In this document: positions 1 through 10,381 of the stretch, in pieces
How positions within the stretch are numbered: the first letter of the stretch is position 1
How the letters are laid out: each line of letters opens with the position of its first letter
Origin: Drosophila pseudoobscura
Taxonomy: Eukaryota; Arthropoda; Insecta; Diptera; Drosophilidae
Direction: 5' to 3'
DNA: 64,000 nt
NCBI RefSeq assembly: GCF_009870125.1
Contig: NC_046683.1
Location: 39,633,869 to 39,697,868, forward strand
Program-made: the position numbers and the translations under genes
The notes under the pieces: model-generated
What the model was told of the DNA's origin: nothing
Databases searched by the model: none
The model's input: the letters and a program-made list of their open reading frames with translations, nothing else

Positions 1-2085
1 TCTTTACTCTATCCTCTATCCGTTTTAGACGGGTTGACATTTGACGGCCTGCATTTGTCTGCTCATCTCGAAATCGTCGTGCGATTACTTGTTATGCACC
101 CACAGTTCGTTCACTGCCACGTTCCATAAGAGGGGCGAGAGGACTCCGCCCTGTGGTCTTCACCCTTCCGAAAGGCATGCCGGGATGCACCCGTGGGAGA
201 ATACTCCCTCGTTAATTATTTTGAGCCAATTAATGGTTTTTGGTCCCACGTGAATCAGTTGGGCAGGGATAATGCCATCTGTCCCCGCAGACTTGTATGG
301 TTTGAAGCTTTTGATCGACCAGAAAATGTTCTCCTGGCTTAGCAGGTTCAGGATGGCATTTGAGCCGACAGAAGACGGCGCGAAGTATATGGGTCTGTTT
401 TTATCGTAGCCTGGGTCGTGAGTATTAAGGAGCAGATTTAGCGACTCATCGCTGGACGTGGTCCAAGATTGGCCGACATTCTTCAAGTAGTCCAGTCTGG
501 GTGTAGTCTTCGAAAGAACTTACGTCAAGAGGCGCGTTTGGCTTTCCTAAGTTCTTTGTTGTAGGTTGACAGACAGTTTTGCTCAACGTTTTCAGCCTTA
601 GCTTTATTGAAGAGTCTCCGGGTGGCTTTCCGGAGTTCGCCCAGTTTCAGAGTCTACCATTAAGGTTTCTTCCGGGCTCTGTTCTTGCCAGAGGGGCAGG
701 ATTTATCGAGCGCTTTAATGCAGGCGTCGGTGGAGCTCTCCTTCTCAGGTGGGGACTCACGACAAAGGCAGTCAGAGTACCGAGTCAAATTTGTCCGCCT
801 GCGGGTCCGAAATTGAATTGGCTTCGTTAATGAAAAGGAGAATACAGTTTCCATGTTACTGTGGTCCAAGAAGGAGATTTTTTCCAGGACCCTCCAGGTT
901 ACAATGTTCCCCTCTATCTCATGAGAGGCAAGCATGTGGTCCAGGACCTCCTTGTTTTTAATAATAGAGGTGGGATAACTTCCGGTTTAATAAGAACATC
1001 TGAGTGGTCAGTAAGTAATTAAAAAGAGGAACTCACCCCCTTCGTTTGCGTCAGTGATTAACCACTGGCAGTGGTTGGGTCAGGTTGGTTATGACCCATG
1101 TATACGGAGCAGATCCTCAGTGAGCGCTCCTTGCCTCCGAGACTCACTTCGGTGTGGTCTTCATTGCTGAAATTTGGGAGCAAAAATAAGTGCCACTCTC
1201 TTTTTGCAAGAATGCAGGTACGAATTTAACCTGCGGTTTCAGCTACGTATAGCTTATAGTTTGGAGTCCTCAGACCGAAGACCCTGTTTCCGAGGATCCT
1301 AAATGAGGACTTTTTAGGCTCCACCATTGGCTAGATGCAGCAGTAGAGCAGCGCAAGCTGCCTTACAATGGTGGAGGTTTATCTGCAGGAGCGTCAGTGA
1401 CATTCCTGAGGCTCACCTCCACCATTGTTGTTTCCAGGTCGCTGTCGGGGGACTCCAGCTCCTCCCCGACATCGATGTGGCTAAGACCCTTAGCTAGGTC
1501 GCTCTCGTCGGACACGTAGCCATCCAAGATGTCGACCCTCCACTTCGGGATCTCCAGCAGCTCCAGGTCTGGCTCTACATCTGCTTGCCTACACTTGCGG
1601 TCAGACTTTTAGGGGGATATGGTTATCTTCTATTAATCATAATCCACTACTCCATCCATTTGTGCAAGGAGCTTAAGAACTCCTTATTCAGGACGAGGAT
1701 AATCTGGAGTCTCTGCATTGTCACATCCTCCGCCTTGGCCACCTTCCAATCGGCTGTAGGACCTGCAGTAGCCCGAGGATCTTCTTGGGCTCTGCAGGCT
1801 TAGCCAAGACCCATGCTCTGGCCCTCGGTCGAATGGGGACATCTTCCCATCTGACGGCCTCCACCTTGGCCCCTGGACTTTCCTTGAGGGACCATGTAGA
1901 GGGTCATGTAGAGGGCCGCAGTGCAAGCGTAGTGGCAGGCGATGGCTTTAACCTTGGCGATGCCACCCTGCGTCCTCACATTTGGGCGGTTCTTCTTGAT
2001 CCTTTAGGAACCATTTCTGGAGCTCAACGAAGAAAACATCGAACCTAATCGCAACGACGATGGCCTTCGGCGGACATGAAGACTG
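1..2085 (-). mobile_element. LOA-like LINE fragment, 5' half, degraded
   Basis: Read on the minus strand this is a decayed non-LTR element whose parts line up with the intact LINE at 26089-31594. About 1440-2080 matches the end of ORF1 (a tract equivalent to ADWKVV is at 1740-1760). About 1330-1400 matches the ORF1/ORF2 junction with its tggtggag motif. About 660-1300 carries endonuclease pieces. Positions 160-486 encode the start of the reverse transcriptase, with FKPYKSAGTDGIIPAQL. Several frame breaks separate these parts. Positions 1-960 recur at 57957-58940, and the first ~365 bases recur in shortened form in blocks A and B. The element continues off the left edge. Confidence 0.8.
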
Positions 2086-2329
2086 AGTGCTTACAAAAAA
2101 CCAAATTAAATAAATCTTAAGAATGGAGTAATAACGTGTGTAACCGTTATCTATAGTGGTTTTCCATACGTTTTCCCATAATCATTGCCATTGGAAAATC
2201 ATTGGTACGGTGGTTCTTTCAATGGTGTTATTGTCGTGCTGCATGTAGAGTCAGGCCCCACAGGCTAATACGCTAGCTGATCGGGTACAACGCCTTTTTT
2301 TTTAGAGTGTTAGCCAAGTTATCCGGTAT
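2086..2329. other. Unassigned AT-rich spacer
   Basis: I see no gene, repeat family or structural motif in this stretch. It separates two LINE fragments. Confidence 0.4.
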
Positions 2330-2870
2330 CAGGGGACAAACAAACAGGGTTGTGTCAAGTCAGAGGAACCTCTTCGCACGGAAACTGCAATTGGGTGTGA
2401 GATTTTGGTGAACCGAAAGATCACGCGAACCGGCGACCAATCGCCTAGGATATCAGGGGGTTGAATTACGCTCCCAATCGTGGTATTTTCGGCAAAGGAA
2501 GCTAGGACGTTACACGAGGTAATAGAAACTATGCCAAGCTGCGTATTGCTCAAAATTTGAGTATTGCTTTGAACAAAAGAAGCAAACTATCCGTATTAAC
2601 GCTCAAGCTGGCCAGGTGCAAAGCTGAAGGAAAAGAGCTCGTCAACCTTTTGGAATTAATGAAATGCCAAAACAACCTGGGATTGATTTTAAGTCCCCTT
2701 TCAACGTCGGCAATATACTGGTTATACAAAAATTTGCTTAAAAAAGCAAACTGCTGCACATATGTACAAATGTACATCGCCCAGTCCACACGTTCCCGGG
2801 TGTTTCCACATCGTTTAAAGCACTTGTTACCTATAGGAGCCTTGCACTCTTCTGGAAGCGTTGTTACCAA
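2330..2870 (-). mobile_element. Jockey-like LINE ORF2 fragment
   Basis: The minus strand encodes two adjacent open stretches in different frames, 2550-2870 and 2329-2553. The first contains NPRLFWHFINSKRLTSSFPS, which resembles the linker before the reverse transcriptase core in Jockey/CR1-type LINEs, where a W-x-(F/Y)-(I/V)-N-S-K-R block is common. The second continues with FAENTTIGSV, compatible with the next segment. The frame changes near 2550, so this is a dead fragment. No endonuclease or catalytic RT motif was found around it. The clade is uncertain. Confidence 0.55.
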
Positions 2871-3164
2871 TAATACGACGGACCGAAAACACTATAGGAA
2901 GTGTCAGCACTATGACGCGAAAGAACAGAAGCCCAATTAACGTTTAACATACTATGCCGAATAGCATTCAGGCTTACAGTAGAAAAGAAGTATTAATAAA
3001 ATGGTTCCGCCCAGGGCGAATAAGAATGGAAATTAGCTGAGAATTCCAACGGCATATGATGCATGTCATATTCTGCTATAGGCAGTTCGCAACAGGTAAC
3101 ATGGCAATCTATATCCGAACTAACAAAAACTATTTACTTTGGTTAAGCCCATAATAAAACGAGG
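2871..3164. other. Unassigned spacer
   Basis: No coding potential or recognisable repeat. It could be the decayed upstream part of the Jockey-like fragment, but I could not read a domain. Confidence 0.35.
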
Positions 3165-3836
3165 GGGAACGTTTTGAGTTGCTGTGGACACCACAACTCT
3201 ACATTTTGAGATATACGTTTTTTAGTGAGATCTAACAGAAGTGCGGATACCAAATTTGGTTACTCTAGCCTTAATAGTCTCTGAGATTTGTGGATGCCCC
3301 AGATTTTAGTCCTTTGCGGGGGCGGAAAGGGGTGTGGCGAAATTTTGACACGAAACGGTCAAGGTCTGTTATCACAGGAGTGTGGATACCAAATTTGGTT
3401 GCTCTGGCTCTTATAGGTTCTGGGATCCTTGAACTCATATTTTGCAATTGGCAAAACCGACTGTTTATACACGGAGCGTTTTCCGCATTAATGTTAATTC
3501 ACGGATGGGGGTATGTTAGTTTTTTCTAACACATTTTTTTTGATTCAAACGAATCAAAGTCTATACATGAAAGAGAAAAGTCGATCGATCCAGTTGAGCA
3601 TTAGGCAATAACTATTTATTACAAATATTAGTGCTTGAGTACTGGGCATAAGAGAGAGAATACAGTAGTGAATTTAGTACAATCATGGTGAGAGTAAATA
3701 CAAAAAGTGAGCGTAGGCTCTCTATTTTACGAGGGTCATTTGAGTACTTTGTTCCTTAAAGGAGTTTACACACATCCACTTTCACCACAAATCTAATATA
3801 TCCCAATACTCATTTTGAGTATCGGGTATAAAAATC
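3165..3836 (-). mobile_element. DINE-1/INE-1 element, interrupted
   Basis: The left end (cgagggggaacgtt, then a hairpin of the form gagttg...caactc at about 3177-3201) and the right end (gagtatcgggtataaaa at about 3817-3834) are the two termini of DINE-1 in reverse orientation. Positions 3230-3467 match the body of the DINE-1 at 55824-56946. Positions about 3468-3760 do not match and replace the usual GTCY microsatellite, so other DNA was inserted or exchanged there. DINE-1 is a non-autonomous Helentron-type DNA transposon. Confidence 0.75.
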
Positions 3837-3837
3837 A

Positions 3838-3985
3838 TCTAGCAAGAGAATCTCGTGCGGCAAATGTACATTGCTTGGTATCATAGCCGACGAGTGCGGA
3901 TCGCCGGACCATATCAACGAACCCAAATTGAAGTCGCCAACAACGCAGAGGTGCTGACGGTCTCGCAGAATACCATAACATATAT
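3838..3985 (-). mobile_element. LINE endonuclease fragment
   Basis: The minus strand at about 3893-3953 reads HLCVVGDFNLGSLIWSGDP. The GDFN motif is a hallmark of the APE-type endonuclease of non-LTR retrotransposons. Only this short piece is recognisable. Confidence 0.6.
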
Positions 3986-4469
3986 TTTAGCAATGTTGTG
4001 AGTGTGTTACAGCTATTCGGTGGAATGTCCCTCTAGTACTGGCGGTGGCGATTGACCATGCCCGAACTACTGATTTGGCTGGTTCCTACATGGGTACTTT
4101 CCGGACTAACCCTATGGTAAACGAACGCCGAACCACTCAAAGAAGAGACAAAAAATGAAGAGAGCAGATAGCTAAAAATGATGCTGGAATGTTCTTTGCG
4201 TTTGGCGTTTGTGCAAATCAGTGCGACTGTCCAAATGATTATAATTATTCAATTTTAAACAGTAAGTCACAGCAAATGTAAATCGCATTTGCGTAGGCTC
4301 AATAAAGAAATATAAGACAAATATGCAGCCAACCATAATCGTGTTAGCGGAGAAACAGTGTCGTGCGGTGAAATAGAAAAAGTTGACGGCCGCGAAATAG
4401 GAAAGTGATACTGAAAAATTTAAAGAACTTCTTTAGAGTTTTGATTGGTAGGCATATTTGCTTTTTGGT
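3986..4469. other. Unassigned sequence
   Basis: No open frame, RNA gene or known repeat is recognised. The stretch is not repeated in blocks A or B, where the homologous segment begins only at about 4470. Confidence 0.35.
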
Positions 4470-4870
4470 TTTTTTTATGCCTATTATATCTGTATTTTAT
4501 ATTTATAGATGCCATAACTGTAGATACGGGGACTGGATCAGCTGAAGTCCAGATTAGGAAGGCCCTACAGCTGCAAATAAAAACGTTTTTTCAAGAACAG
4601 TACCACCGCGAACCGCAGACCTTAATTAGTAAATTTAAAAACTAAAATGAAATATATAATAAAAGAAATGAAGATTGATAACCTACTTCATGGGTACCCA
4701 TTTCACTAGCTACTTCATGGGTATCCATTTCACTAGCTACTAGACGAGTACACATAGCACTTGTTCGGGGGTAAACGATGTGGTATCGCTGGTCCCCATG
4801 TCGTAGGACATTGCGGGTAAAAATGGAAATGATGAAAAGCATTGTTAAGGGTTAGTAAAGAAAGTACCCC
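4470..4870. repeat. Composite repeat module, left-flank copy
   Basis: This ~400-bp module starts with atgcctattatatct and is found again at 21986-22390 and 33624-34030, always just before the ETWL-type LINE fragment. It contains two imperfect 27-bp tandem repeats (cttcatgggtacccatttca at about 4684-4740). It encodes only short open frames (up to 66 codons) with no family resemblance. Its origin is unknown; a LINE 3' tail is one possibility because it lies downstream of the LINE fragment at 4894-5870. Confidence 0.55.
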
Positions 4871-4893
4871 TGGTCTTTTAGGGAGTGGTGATA

Positions 4894-5870
4894 TCACCAC
4901 CTCCGAACTAGTACCCCCAGTACTGCTGGGGTACGATGCGCTAATAGCGCCTCCGACTGGCCAGCCACCGCCACACCAATCTGATACAGAACAGAGTCAC
5001 CATCCAGTAGGGTGTGTCTGACGGCCACAATGACCCCACCTTCTCTGCAGCGCTTCGTCTTGGCACAATCTCTGTCCTTGCGAAACACCTGGAAAAGGTT
5101 AGGATCGAAGTATTTGTCGTCGAAAAAGCTTGAATTGAGCCAGGTTTCAAACAAAATGACAACGTCGAAGTCACACGTAGAGGTAGCCAAGCTGACAGCC
5201 TGAGTCTTGGCACCGTCCATCGGCACGGTCACAGAAAGTGGCGGTGCCGTTCTGTTAGTGGCCACGGAAGATGGATCCAGAGGAGGTTCAGGCATATCCC
5301 ACTGAACCAAAGGGCCGAGACCCATGCTTGAAACCTGCTTGTGTGCCGGAGTCTGAAATAGCAGCACACCATCCTCGTCCAGAAGATTGGGCAGGGAGAG
5401 CCAATCTAGGTGATGATGCTAAAGAGTGTTCCACATAAGAGTGCACGACGGGCTGCTGACCCTTCGTCAAAAAAGTGCAAGCAGAATATTTTGTGGAGAA
5501 GCGGCGATCATAAAACCAAAGGGGTTTCACTGGGGTTTTTTTTTAAGTGGATGAACCTGGAGCTTTCTGAGTCAGCGTGGACGTCCGCAGTGGCACAGCT
5601 GCACACAGATTAATTGCCGTCAAATCAGCTTCCTCATCAGGCCTCTGTCTATGCGCGAAACCCTTACCGATACTGGCCAGAATCTATCATCAAAGACCAC
5701 GGGGAACACCAGATAACGCAAATAGATCAGCATCTCGCTTAACCAATTTCACGCAAGAAATTTCCTCCTCCGGCATCTTGAGTTTATCAACAATAAATTT
5801 CACCACCGCCTCTGGCCCCGTCGCGGTAGCAAATTTACCAATATGCAGGTATGCCATAACAAATTAGGCA
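4894..5870 (-). mobile_element. LINE fragment: ORF1 C-terminus and endonuclease
   Basis: On the minus strand, 5690-5867 reads GKFATATGPEAVVKF and ends in ISCVKLVKRDADL, a C-terminal ORF1 signature common in insect non-LTR elements. Downstream, 4894-5367 holds CDFDVVILFETWLNSSFF and GGVIVAVR, the N-terminal half of an APE-type endonuclease with the E-T-W-L motif. Order and orientation agree with one element. Several frame breaks are present. The same fragment is copied at 22440-23366 and 34078-35004. The clade is CR1-like or Jockey-like and not settled. Confidence 0.7.
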
Positions 5871-5923
5871 AATTTTTCAAGAGTTTATCTGAACGCAGTG
5901 AGAACTCACTAATGACTACATAA

Positions 5924-5945
5924 TTTAAATTAAATTTAATTTAAA
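5924..5945. repeat. 22-bp perfect AT palindrome
   Basis: The two 11-base arms (tttaaattaaa and its exact complement) make a perfect inverted repeat without spacer. It recurs at about 23423-23444 and 35061-35082. It may mark the junction between the two flanking LINE fragments; 5870-6047 otherwise contains nothing recognisable. Confidence 0.7.
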
Positions 5946-6047
5946 CTGGAGGTCGGCAGGTATCCAGAGTCCGTATATTAGCAACCGAGCAACCCCTCGG
6001 CCATGCATCCCTCGGCATGTAACAGTGTCACCATAGATGGGGTAATT

Positions 6048-6580
6048 TCATTGAGAGTTTTCTTTACTCCGCCCGACTACCATTAGCCAGCATCCATGGC
6101 AGAGATATGACCGTGGCAGGACTGTCTCAGCTTTCTTTCGGCTGGGCACCAACACTGCCTCGGTCTTGTGGGGAGCGAGACCGAGCTCGATCCTCTCCAG
6201 CCACTGTTGAATATGCGCTATTGTCTGGTTGCAAGTCTTCTCCAAGTCTCCGGCCAAGAGTTTTCCCACCACTAAAAGAGCCACATCGTCTGAAAAATCC
6301 ACCATATGCACTACGTGGGGGAGGCTGAGTCGCAATATGCCGTCGTTCATTGCGTTCCACAGTGTGGGGCCCAGCACCGACCCCTGCGGGACGCCTGCAA
6401 ATACCTCCTATTGCTCCGTGGCAGCCTCGGTACCTGGGTGTGTCGAAAGTCTCTAGCGCCCAGCAGGATGCAGCTCCACATCGACGTGTTAAACACGTTC
6501 TTAATGTCCAGCGTGACCATTATGCAGTGCTCCTTACCGCCACGTTTCCATCTAGTGGTGGCTATTCCATCACTCTACCA
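6048..6580 (-). mobile_element. R1-clade LINE reverse transcriptase fragment
   Basis: The minus strand encodes, in order, IMVTLDIKNVFN (about 6500-6530), then LGPTLWNAMNDGILRL, then FSDDVALLVVGKLL and a region ending in LAPHKTEAVLVPSRK. These match RT motifs of R1-type LINEs; the catalytic box is SDD here where the family has ADD. Frame breaks separate the first part from the rest. The exonuclease array begins at its upstream edge. Shorter copies lie at 23547-23955 and 35185-35594, where the region around the metal-binding box has lost a few codons. Confidence 0.75.
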
Positions 6581-6750
6581 ACGGAATCAATCGTCGATCT
6601 GGTCGATAGGGCGTGTATGAGGGCTATGCTTATGCTTATGGTTAAGTATGCGTCGCTTACATATATAATGATAAATACTAAAGGGATGATATAAATGAAA
6701 TAGCTGCAAATGCATTAGACTTATTGACATCCAGCCATAGCTTATAAAAG

Positions 6751-7322
6751 TCAACTGATGAACAATTGCAACTTTTCTGTGGCAAGGAACGTCGGCTCCA
6801 GGGTATTAACAAGCATATTCAAATCACCCCACTCAGCTACACTTAATTTCATGTATCTTTTGAGGAGCCTTTCGCAAGAGTCTTCAAATGGTTGCTCAAC
6901 ATAGTGTACGTTGGGTTCCAACGAGCCTATTGAGTCCTGTACAGCCGACAGAACTTTTGCGGCGGTCACTAGGTCATTACAGGCATTCTTCTCATCTTTG
7001 CCCTTTACCACCGAAAAATTCTTTTTCTTTTCAGGCACTATGAATACTATATGATTACTCGTAGAAGCCCACAGGAACCGCAGGCGTCGGTCACCAACCG
7101 AACAGAGGCCACATGGTATGGCCCAGGGTATGGAGCAAGTCTCCCTGTTTCCAACACTTCCTCTAAGTGACACTTCACAACTTGGCTAAGGGATGCAAGC
7201 AAATTCCATCTTGAATCCGCATTCTTCTGTAGATGCTCCGACTTGAATAGGGGATACGATTCAAGGCCAGACTGGAAATTGCGGCACAGAACATTTCGAA
7301 GGAGATAAATCAAGTCTCTCAA
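6751..7322 (-). pseudogene. Gene X fragment, unit U1 (unidentified host gene)
   Basis: I do not recognise this gene. The minus strand reads DLIYLLRNVLCRNFQSGLES, then PLFKSEHLQKNADSRW, SQVVKCHLEEVLETGRLAPY, then, in another frame, VPEKKKNFSVVKGKDEKNAC and LEPTFLATEKLQLFI before a stop. The two frames meet at a duplicated 11-bp string (tatgaatacta on the plus strand, near 7040-7062; the second U1 copy is slightly altered). Without the duplication the frame would run through LLRV-FIVPEK, about 190 codons. A possible 3' splice site (gtttttag in other units) precedes the fragment on the minus strand, so it may be the last exon of a gene whose earlier exons are absent. It lies downstream of the exonuclease in the same orientation. 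No conserved domain is visible. Confidence 0.65.
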
Positions 7323-7705
7323 TTGTTTCCACTAAAAACTCCACTAACATTATCCTACTTGGATATATGTACATATATTCAATATTCGCATTGGGCTATA
7401 TCTAAGCTCCAATTCTATGACAATTTGTTTGCCTCGTTTTTCTTAATTTCTCTAACTAAGTTTCGACAAAATATCGAGCTATTCTAGCTTTCCCATTTGG
7501 GAATTAGTAAGTATGAATAGTAGCAAAATGTATATGCTATAAGGCCATATCCATTGCTATGATTAGATGTACTCCTACATTTGTAGGTGTTTAGATTCCG
7601 ATATAGATGTGGTAGCTGCGACTGTGATGGACATCAAATTGAAATGCATATCAATTGCTGTCAAAAGAAATTAAATAAAATACATAACAAAAAAAAAAAA
7701 GAACA
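7323..7705. other. AT-rich spacer of unit U1
   Basis: No gene is visible. The right end (about 7606-7695) contains the first block of the old minor tandem repeat described at 8265-8813, followed by a poly(A) run in which DINE-1 sits. Confidence 0.6.
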
Positions 7706-8168
7706 TTTTTTATACCCCCCCTTCCATAAGGAGTATAAAGTATATATGTATATTCTTGATCAGCATCAATAGTCGAGGGTCGATAGAGCCATGTCTGTCT
7801 GTCCATCCGTCCGTTTGCCCATCTCTATGAGCACCTAGTGATATGTATTTCAAAATTTCACCCCACCCTCCTCCGCCATCACAAAGGACGAAGATCTGTG
7901 GCATCCACAATTTTGTACAATCATAGAGAATAACCATATCTACCAGATTGCCGAATCTGAATCCGATCGGATCAGTATTATAACCGAACAACTCAATTTG
8001 CAGTGGCTACGCAGCGCCCGACGACACGTTCTGACTGATTTTCTGTCTCTCTCGCACGCACTCTTTGTCGTGTCGTTCGGTCTGGCGGAGGAAAGCCATA
8101 CTGACTAAGCTTCCGGCATAAATGTAGAGTTGCGGTCGCAGCAGCAACTCACAACGTTCCCCCTCGTT
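7706..8168 (+). mobile_element. DINE-1 copy in unit U1
   Basis: It starts with a ttttttatacccc terminus, has the GTCY microsatellite (gtctgtctgtccatccgtcc) at 7793-7814, and ends with the hairpin arm caactc and ccccctcgtt. The body matches the larger DINE-1 at 58941-59670 with internal deletions. In U2-U4 nearly all of it is missing. Confidence 0.85.
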
Positions 8169-8264
8169 AGTGTTTAGCTTTGTGTTCACATAAGGGACAA
8201 CTCTTAGCCATCTTTCATGATATTTGGTGTAATTCCAGAATTGTAGTGTATTAAATATAATCAA

Positions 8265-8813
8265 ATAAATAAATGGCTTTTTTTGTGTTCTGGCTCATTC
8301 TGCTTTGGTGGGATGGCTAATGGCTGCTGGTAGGCGATCGGTTGTCATTGCGATGCACATCAATTTAATTTATGTTAGATAAAATATAAAAAGAAAACAA
8401 GATAATTATTTTGCGTTTACATTTGTGTTCAGATTAGGCAAAACTCATAATCATTCTCTACACCCAATAGAATAAATGAGTGGATTTTTAGTGTTGTGGT
8501 TTTCTTGCTGGCTTTTGATATCCAGATGCAGGTGCTGGGGCTTTGCTGCGATGGCGATGCACTTCAAATGTCAAGTCGTTATTTCTGTAAAAAGAAATTA
8601 TGTAGATAATAAAAAAACAATAAACTTATTTGGCGTTTACATTTGTGTTTAAATTGGGCCCATCTCTTAGTCAGCATTAGTGTCCTTGGGTTACTGTGGC
8701 GTTGAATATTAAACATAGTCCAACAAACAATTGGATTATTATGCTCTGGCTGGGGGGCTTTGGCTCTGGCTGGGATGGCTAATGGCTGATGGCTGATGGC
8801 TGACCGCTTAAGC
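8265..8813. repeat. Old minor tandem repeat downstream of the exonuclease
   Basis: Blocks at about 8285-8480 and 8500-8690, and a partial one at 8740-8813, are diverged copies of one another. They share an enriched-in-ggct start (gggatggctaatggctg), a gatgcac-tcaa core, an AAAAGAAATTA-like stretch and the string gcgtttacatttgtgtt. The stretch at 7606-7695 is a further copy, separated by DINE-1. Spacing is about 210-250 bp once DINE-1 is discounted. This repeat is older than the unit amplification because every unit carries the same set. No open frame is convincing; function unknown. Confidence 0.6.
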
Positions 8814-9485
8814 TCAGAAGCCACGGTTCTCGTTGAGCTCCTTATGTGGTGTCAGATCCTTGGTGATCGAAAAGGGGGCTCCATCACGAAACATCTTGCA
8901 AATGAGACTGCCCAGATTCTTGGCATCATCGATGCCGGAGTGAGCACGTCCCTGGAAGGTCAGCCTCACATGTTCCAGGGCATTGTTGAAGCTGAAGGGA
9001 CGATACTTGTACCACTTCTGGTAGATGGCTTTCGCGTCTATCCACTGATTGAAGCAGGTTGGCTTACGTATATTCTTGCGTGCGCACTCCTTGGCCAGAC
9101 AGATTCCAAAGTCCCAGTTCGTCCAGGTGACGAAGAAACAGTTTCCCTGTGGATTGGTCATACTCATCTTTGGTAGCACCAGGTTGCGGGCGCTCAATTC
9201 CTTCTTCAGCCATTCGATAAAGGAATTGAGTGCCGTCTGCAGTGGCACCCCCGCCTCCACAGTCTTCTGCTGAATGCCCGTCAGACTGGTACAGTATTCG
9301 CTCAGTTGCGGCTTCTCCACGGGCATCACGTACTTGTGAAACTCCGCCTCGACCATTCCCGTTTTCAGATTGACCAAAATGGCTGGGAACTCAATTATCT
9401 CCGACAATCTAAATTGTTGAGCCGGTTGATTTTCCCAGCAGGTGGCCTCGAAGTCCACGGATATGGCATAAGTAAAAGGATGCAT
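8814..9485 (-). CDS. Snp: ERI1/Snipper-type 3'-5' exonuclease, copy 1
   Basis: A 223-residue DEDDh exonuclease of the ERI1 family. Such enzymes trim 3' ends of structured RNA (histone mRNA, 5.8S rRNA, small RNAs) with two metal ions. Drosophila Snipper is the best-known fly member; the symbol is given by resemblance. Visible motifs: ExoI SVDFEATCW (D11, E13), ExoII TWTNWDFGICL (D125), ExoIII RAHSGIDDAKN (H182, D186), so all catalytic residues are present. The protein is essentially only the nuclease domain; the SAP domain of vertebrate ERI1 is absent. I start at the first ATG (9485). The frame stays open for 16 codons upstream (QLKKQNSRKSKKLT) to a stop, so a spliced upstream exon reading into it is possible. 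This copy carries E18, A153 and K209. Confidence 0.88.
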   Translation of the reverse strand: MHPFTYAISVDFEATCWENQPAQQFRLSEIIEFPAILVNLKTGMVEAEFHKYVMPVEKPQLSEYCTSLTGIQQKTVEAGVPLQTALNSFIEWLKKELSARNLVLPKMSMTNPQGNCFFVTWTNWDFGICLAKECARKNIRKPTCFNQWIDAKAIYQKWYKYRPFSFNNALEHVRLTFQGRAHSGIDDAKNLGSLICKMFRDGAPFSITKDLTPHKELNENRGF

Positions 9486-9741
9486 TGTCAACTTCTTGGA
9501 TTTGCGTGAATTCTGTTTCTTTAACTGGATCTAGACGAGCTCCTTTCAGGAATATTCTCTGATGTATTAGCACAGTTGCTTTGTACACTTTTATGAAGGC
9601 CGACTTTGTTTGTGGAATTCCAATTGAATTCTTTTTCTTTGTAATGTAATATGCTGTCGCTTTTTTGCCAGTGCTTGCAGTTTTTGCTGAGTAACGATAA
9701 CTTTTGACCTATCAATGGAATTTGTGGATTTATTCGATATC

Positions 9742-9748
9742 TATCGAT
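9742..9748. promoter_or_regulatory. DRE-like promoter box upstream of the exonuclease
   Basis: The string ctatcgattt contains TATCGAT, the core of the DNA replication-related element used by TATA-less Drosophila housekeeping promoters, about 257 bp upstream of the ATG. It is kept in the other units at the same offset (for example 12937-12943). It is a sequence match only; no start site is known. Confidence 0.4.
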
Positions 9749-9950
9749 TTTTAATAAAATGCGACTTTGTAGTACAATTGTCAGTCGGTAAATAAAGCGC
9801 AGTGAAAAGAAAAGTTTAGTGCCTTTTACGAAAAGGAACATTGTGAGGCGCAGCTACGGCCGCGATTTTAAATTTATACCCAAGCAATTAGTGCGAGTGA
9901 AAAACACATAGTATAGTGAGTGTGAGTGAGACGGCATATGTTGATGTTGA

Positions 9951-10189
9951 TTAACCCTTAACAGGCCCGTGGGGTTTACAATTTTAAAATAGAATGATTT
10001 TACTGATACAGTAATATTTAAATTTTGTGCAGCCATTAATTATTTTGCTTCAAAATTTTTACTAATATTAAAATGTTCTTTTACATAATATATAAATATT
10101 GCTTATAATTCTTTGTGTTTTTTTTTATGCTATTTATATAATTTGATATGCAATATGTAATTTTTTTGAGGTTGGAACATAAGGGTTAA
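9951..10189. mobile_element. TTAA-flanked MITE, unit U1
   Basis: An AT-rich 239-bp element (including both TTAA copies) with ends TTAA-CCCTTA and TAAGGG-TTAA. Target choice TTAA and termini beginning CCC fit a non-autonomous piggyBac-type transposon. The terminal match is only six bases beyond TTAA, so the family call is tentative. It has no real coding capacity. One copy closes every unit and so was present before amplification. Confidence 0.6.
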
Positions 10190-10381
10190 CAACAATCAAA
10201 AAATCAACGGAATCAATCGTCGATCTGGCCGCAGTGATAGGGCGTGTATGAGGGCTATGCTTATGCTTATGGTTAAGTATGCGTCGCTTACATATATAAT
10301 GATAAATACTAAAGGGATGATATAAATGAAATAGCTGCAAATGCATTAGACTTATTGACCTCCAGCCATAGCTTATAGAAG

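Noticed and set aside
8796-9176. A 126-codon plus-strand open frame overlapping the exonuclease, present in all eleven units
   Set aside because: It is an antisense shadow of the conserved exonuclease coding sequence, has no recognisable domain, and its conservation follows from recent duplication.
9521-9841. A 106-codon minus-strand open frame just upstream of the exonuclease (MFLFVKGTKLFF...)
   Set aside because: It is shortened to about 70 codons in several units, has low-complexity basic composition and overlaps the DRE-like promoter box; better read as leader or promoter sequence.
9854-10036. A 60-codon frame within the MITE
   Set aside because: MITEs do not encode proteins, and the frame is lost with small changes in some copies.
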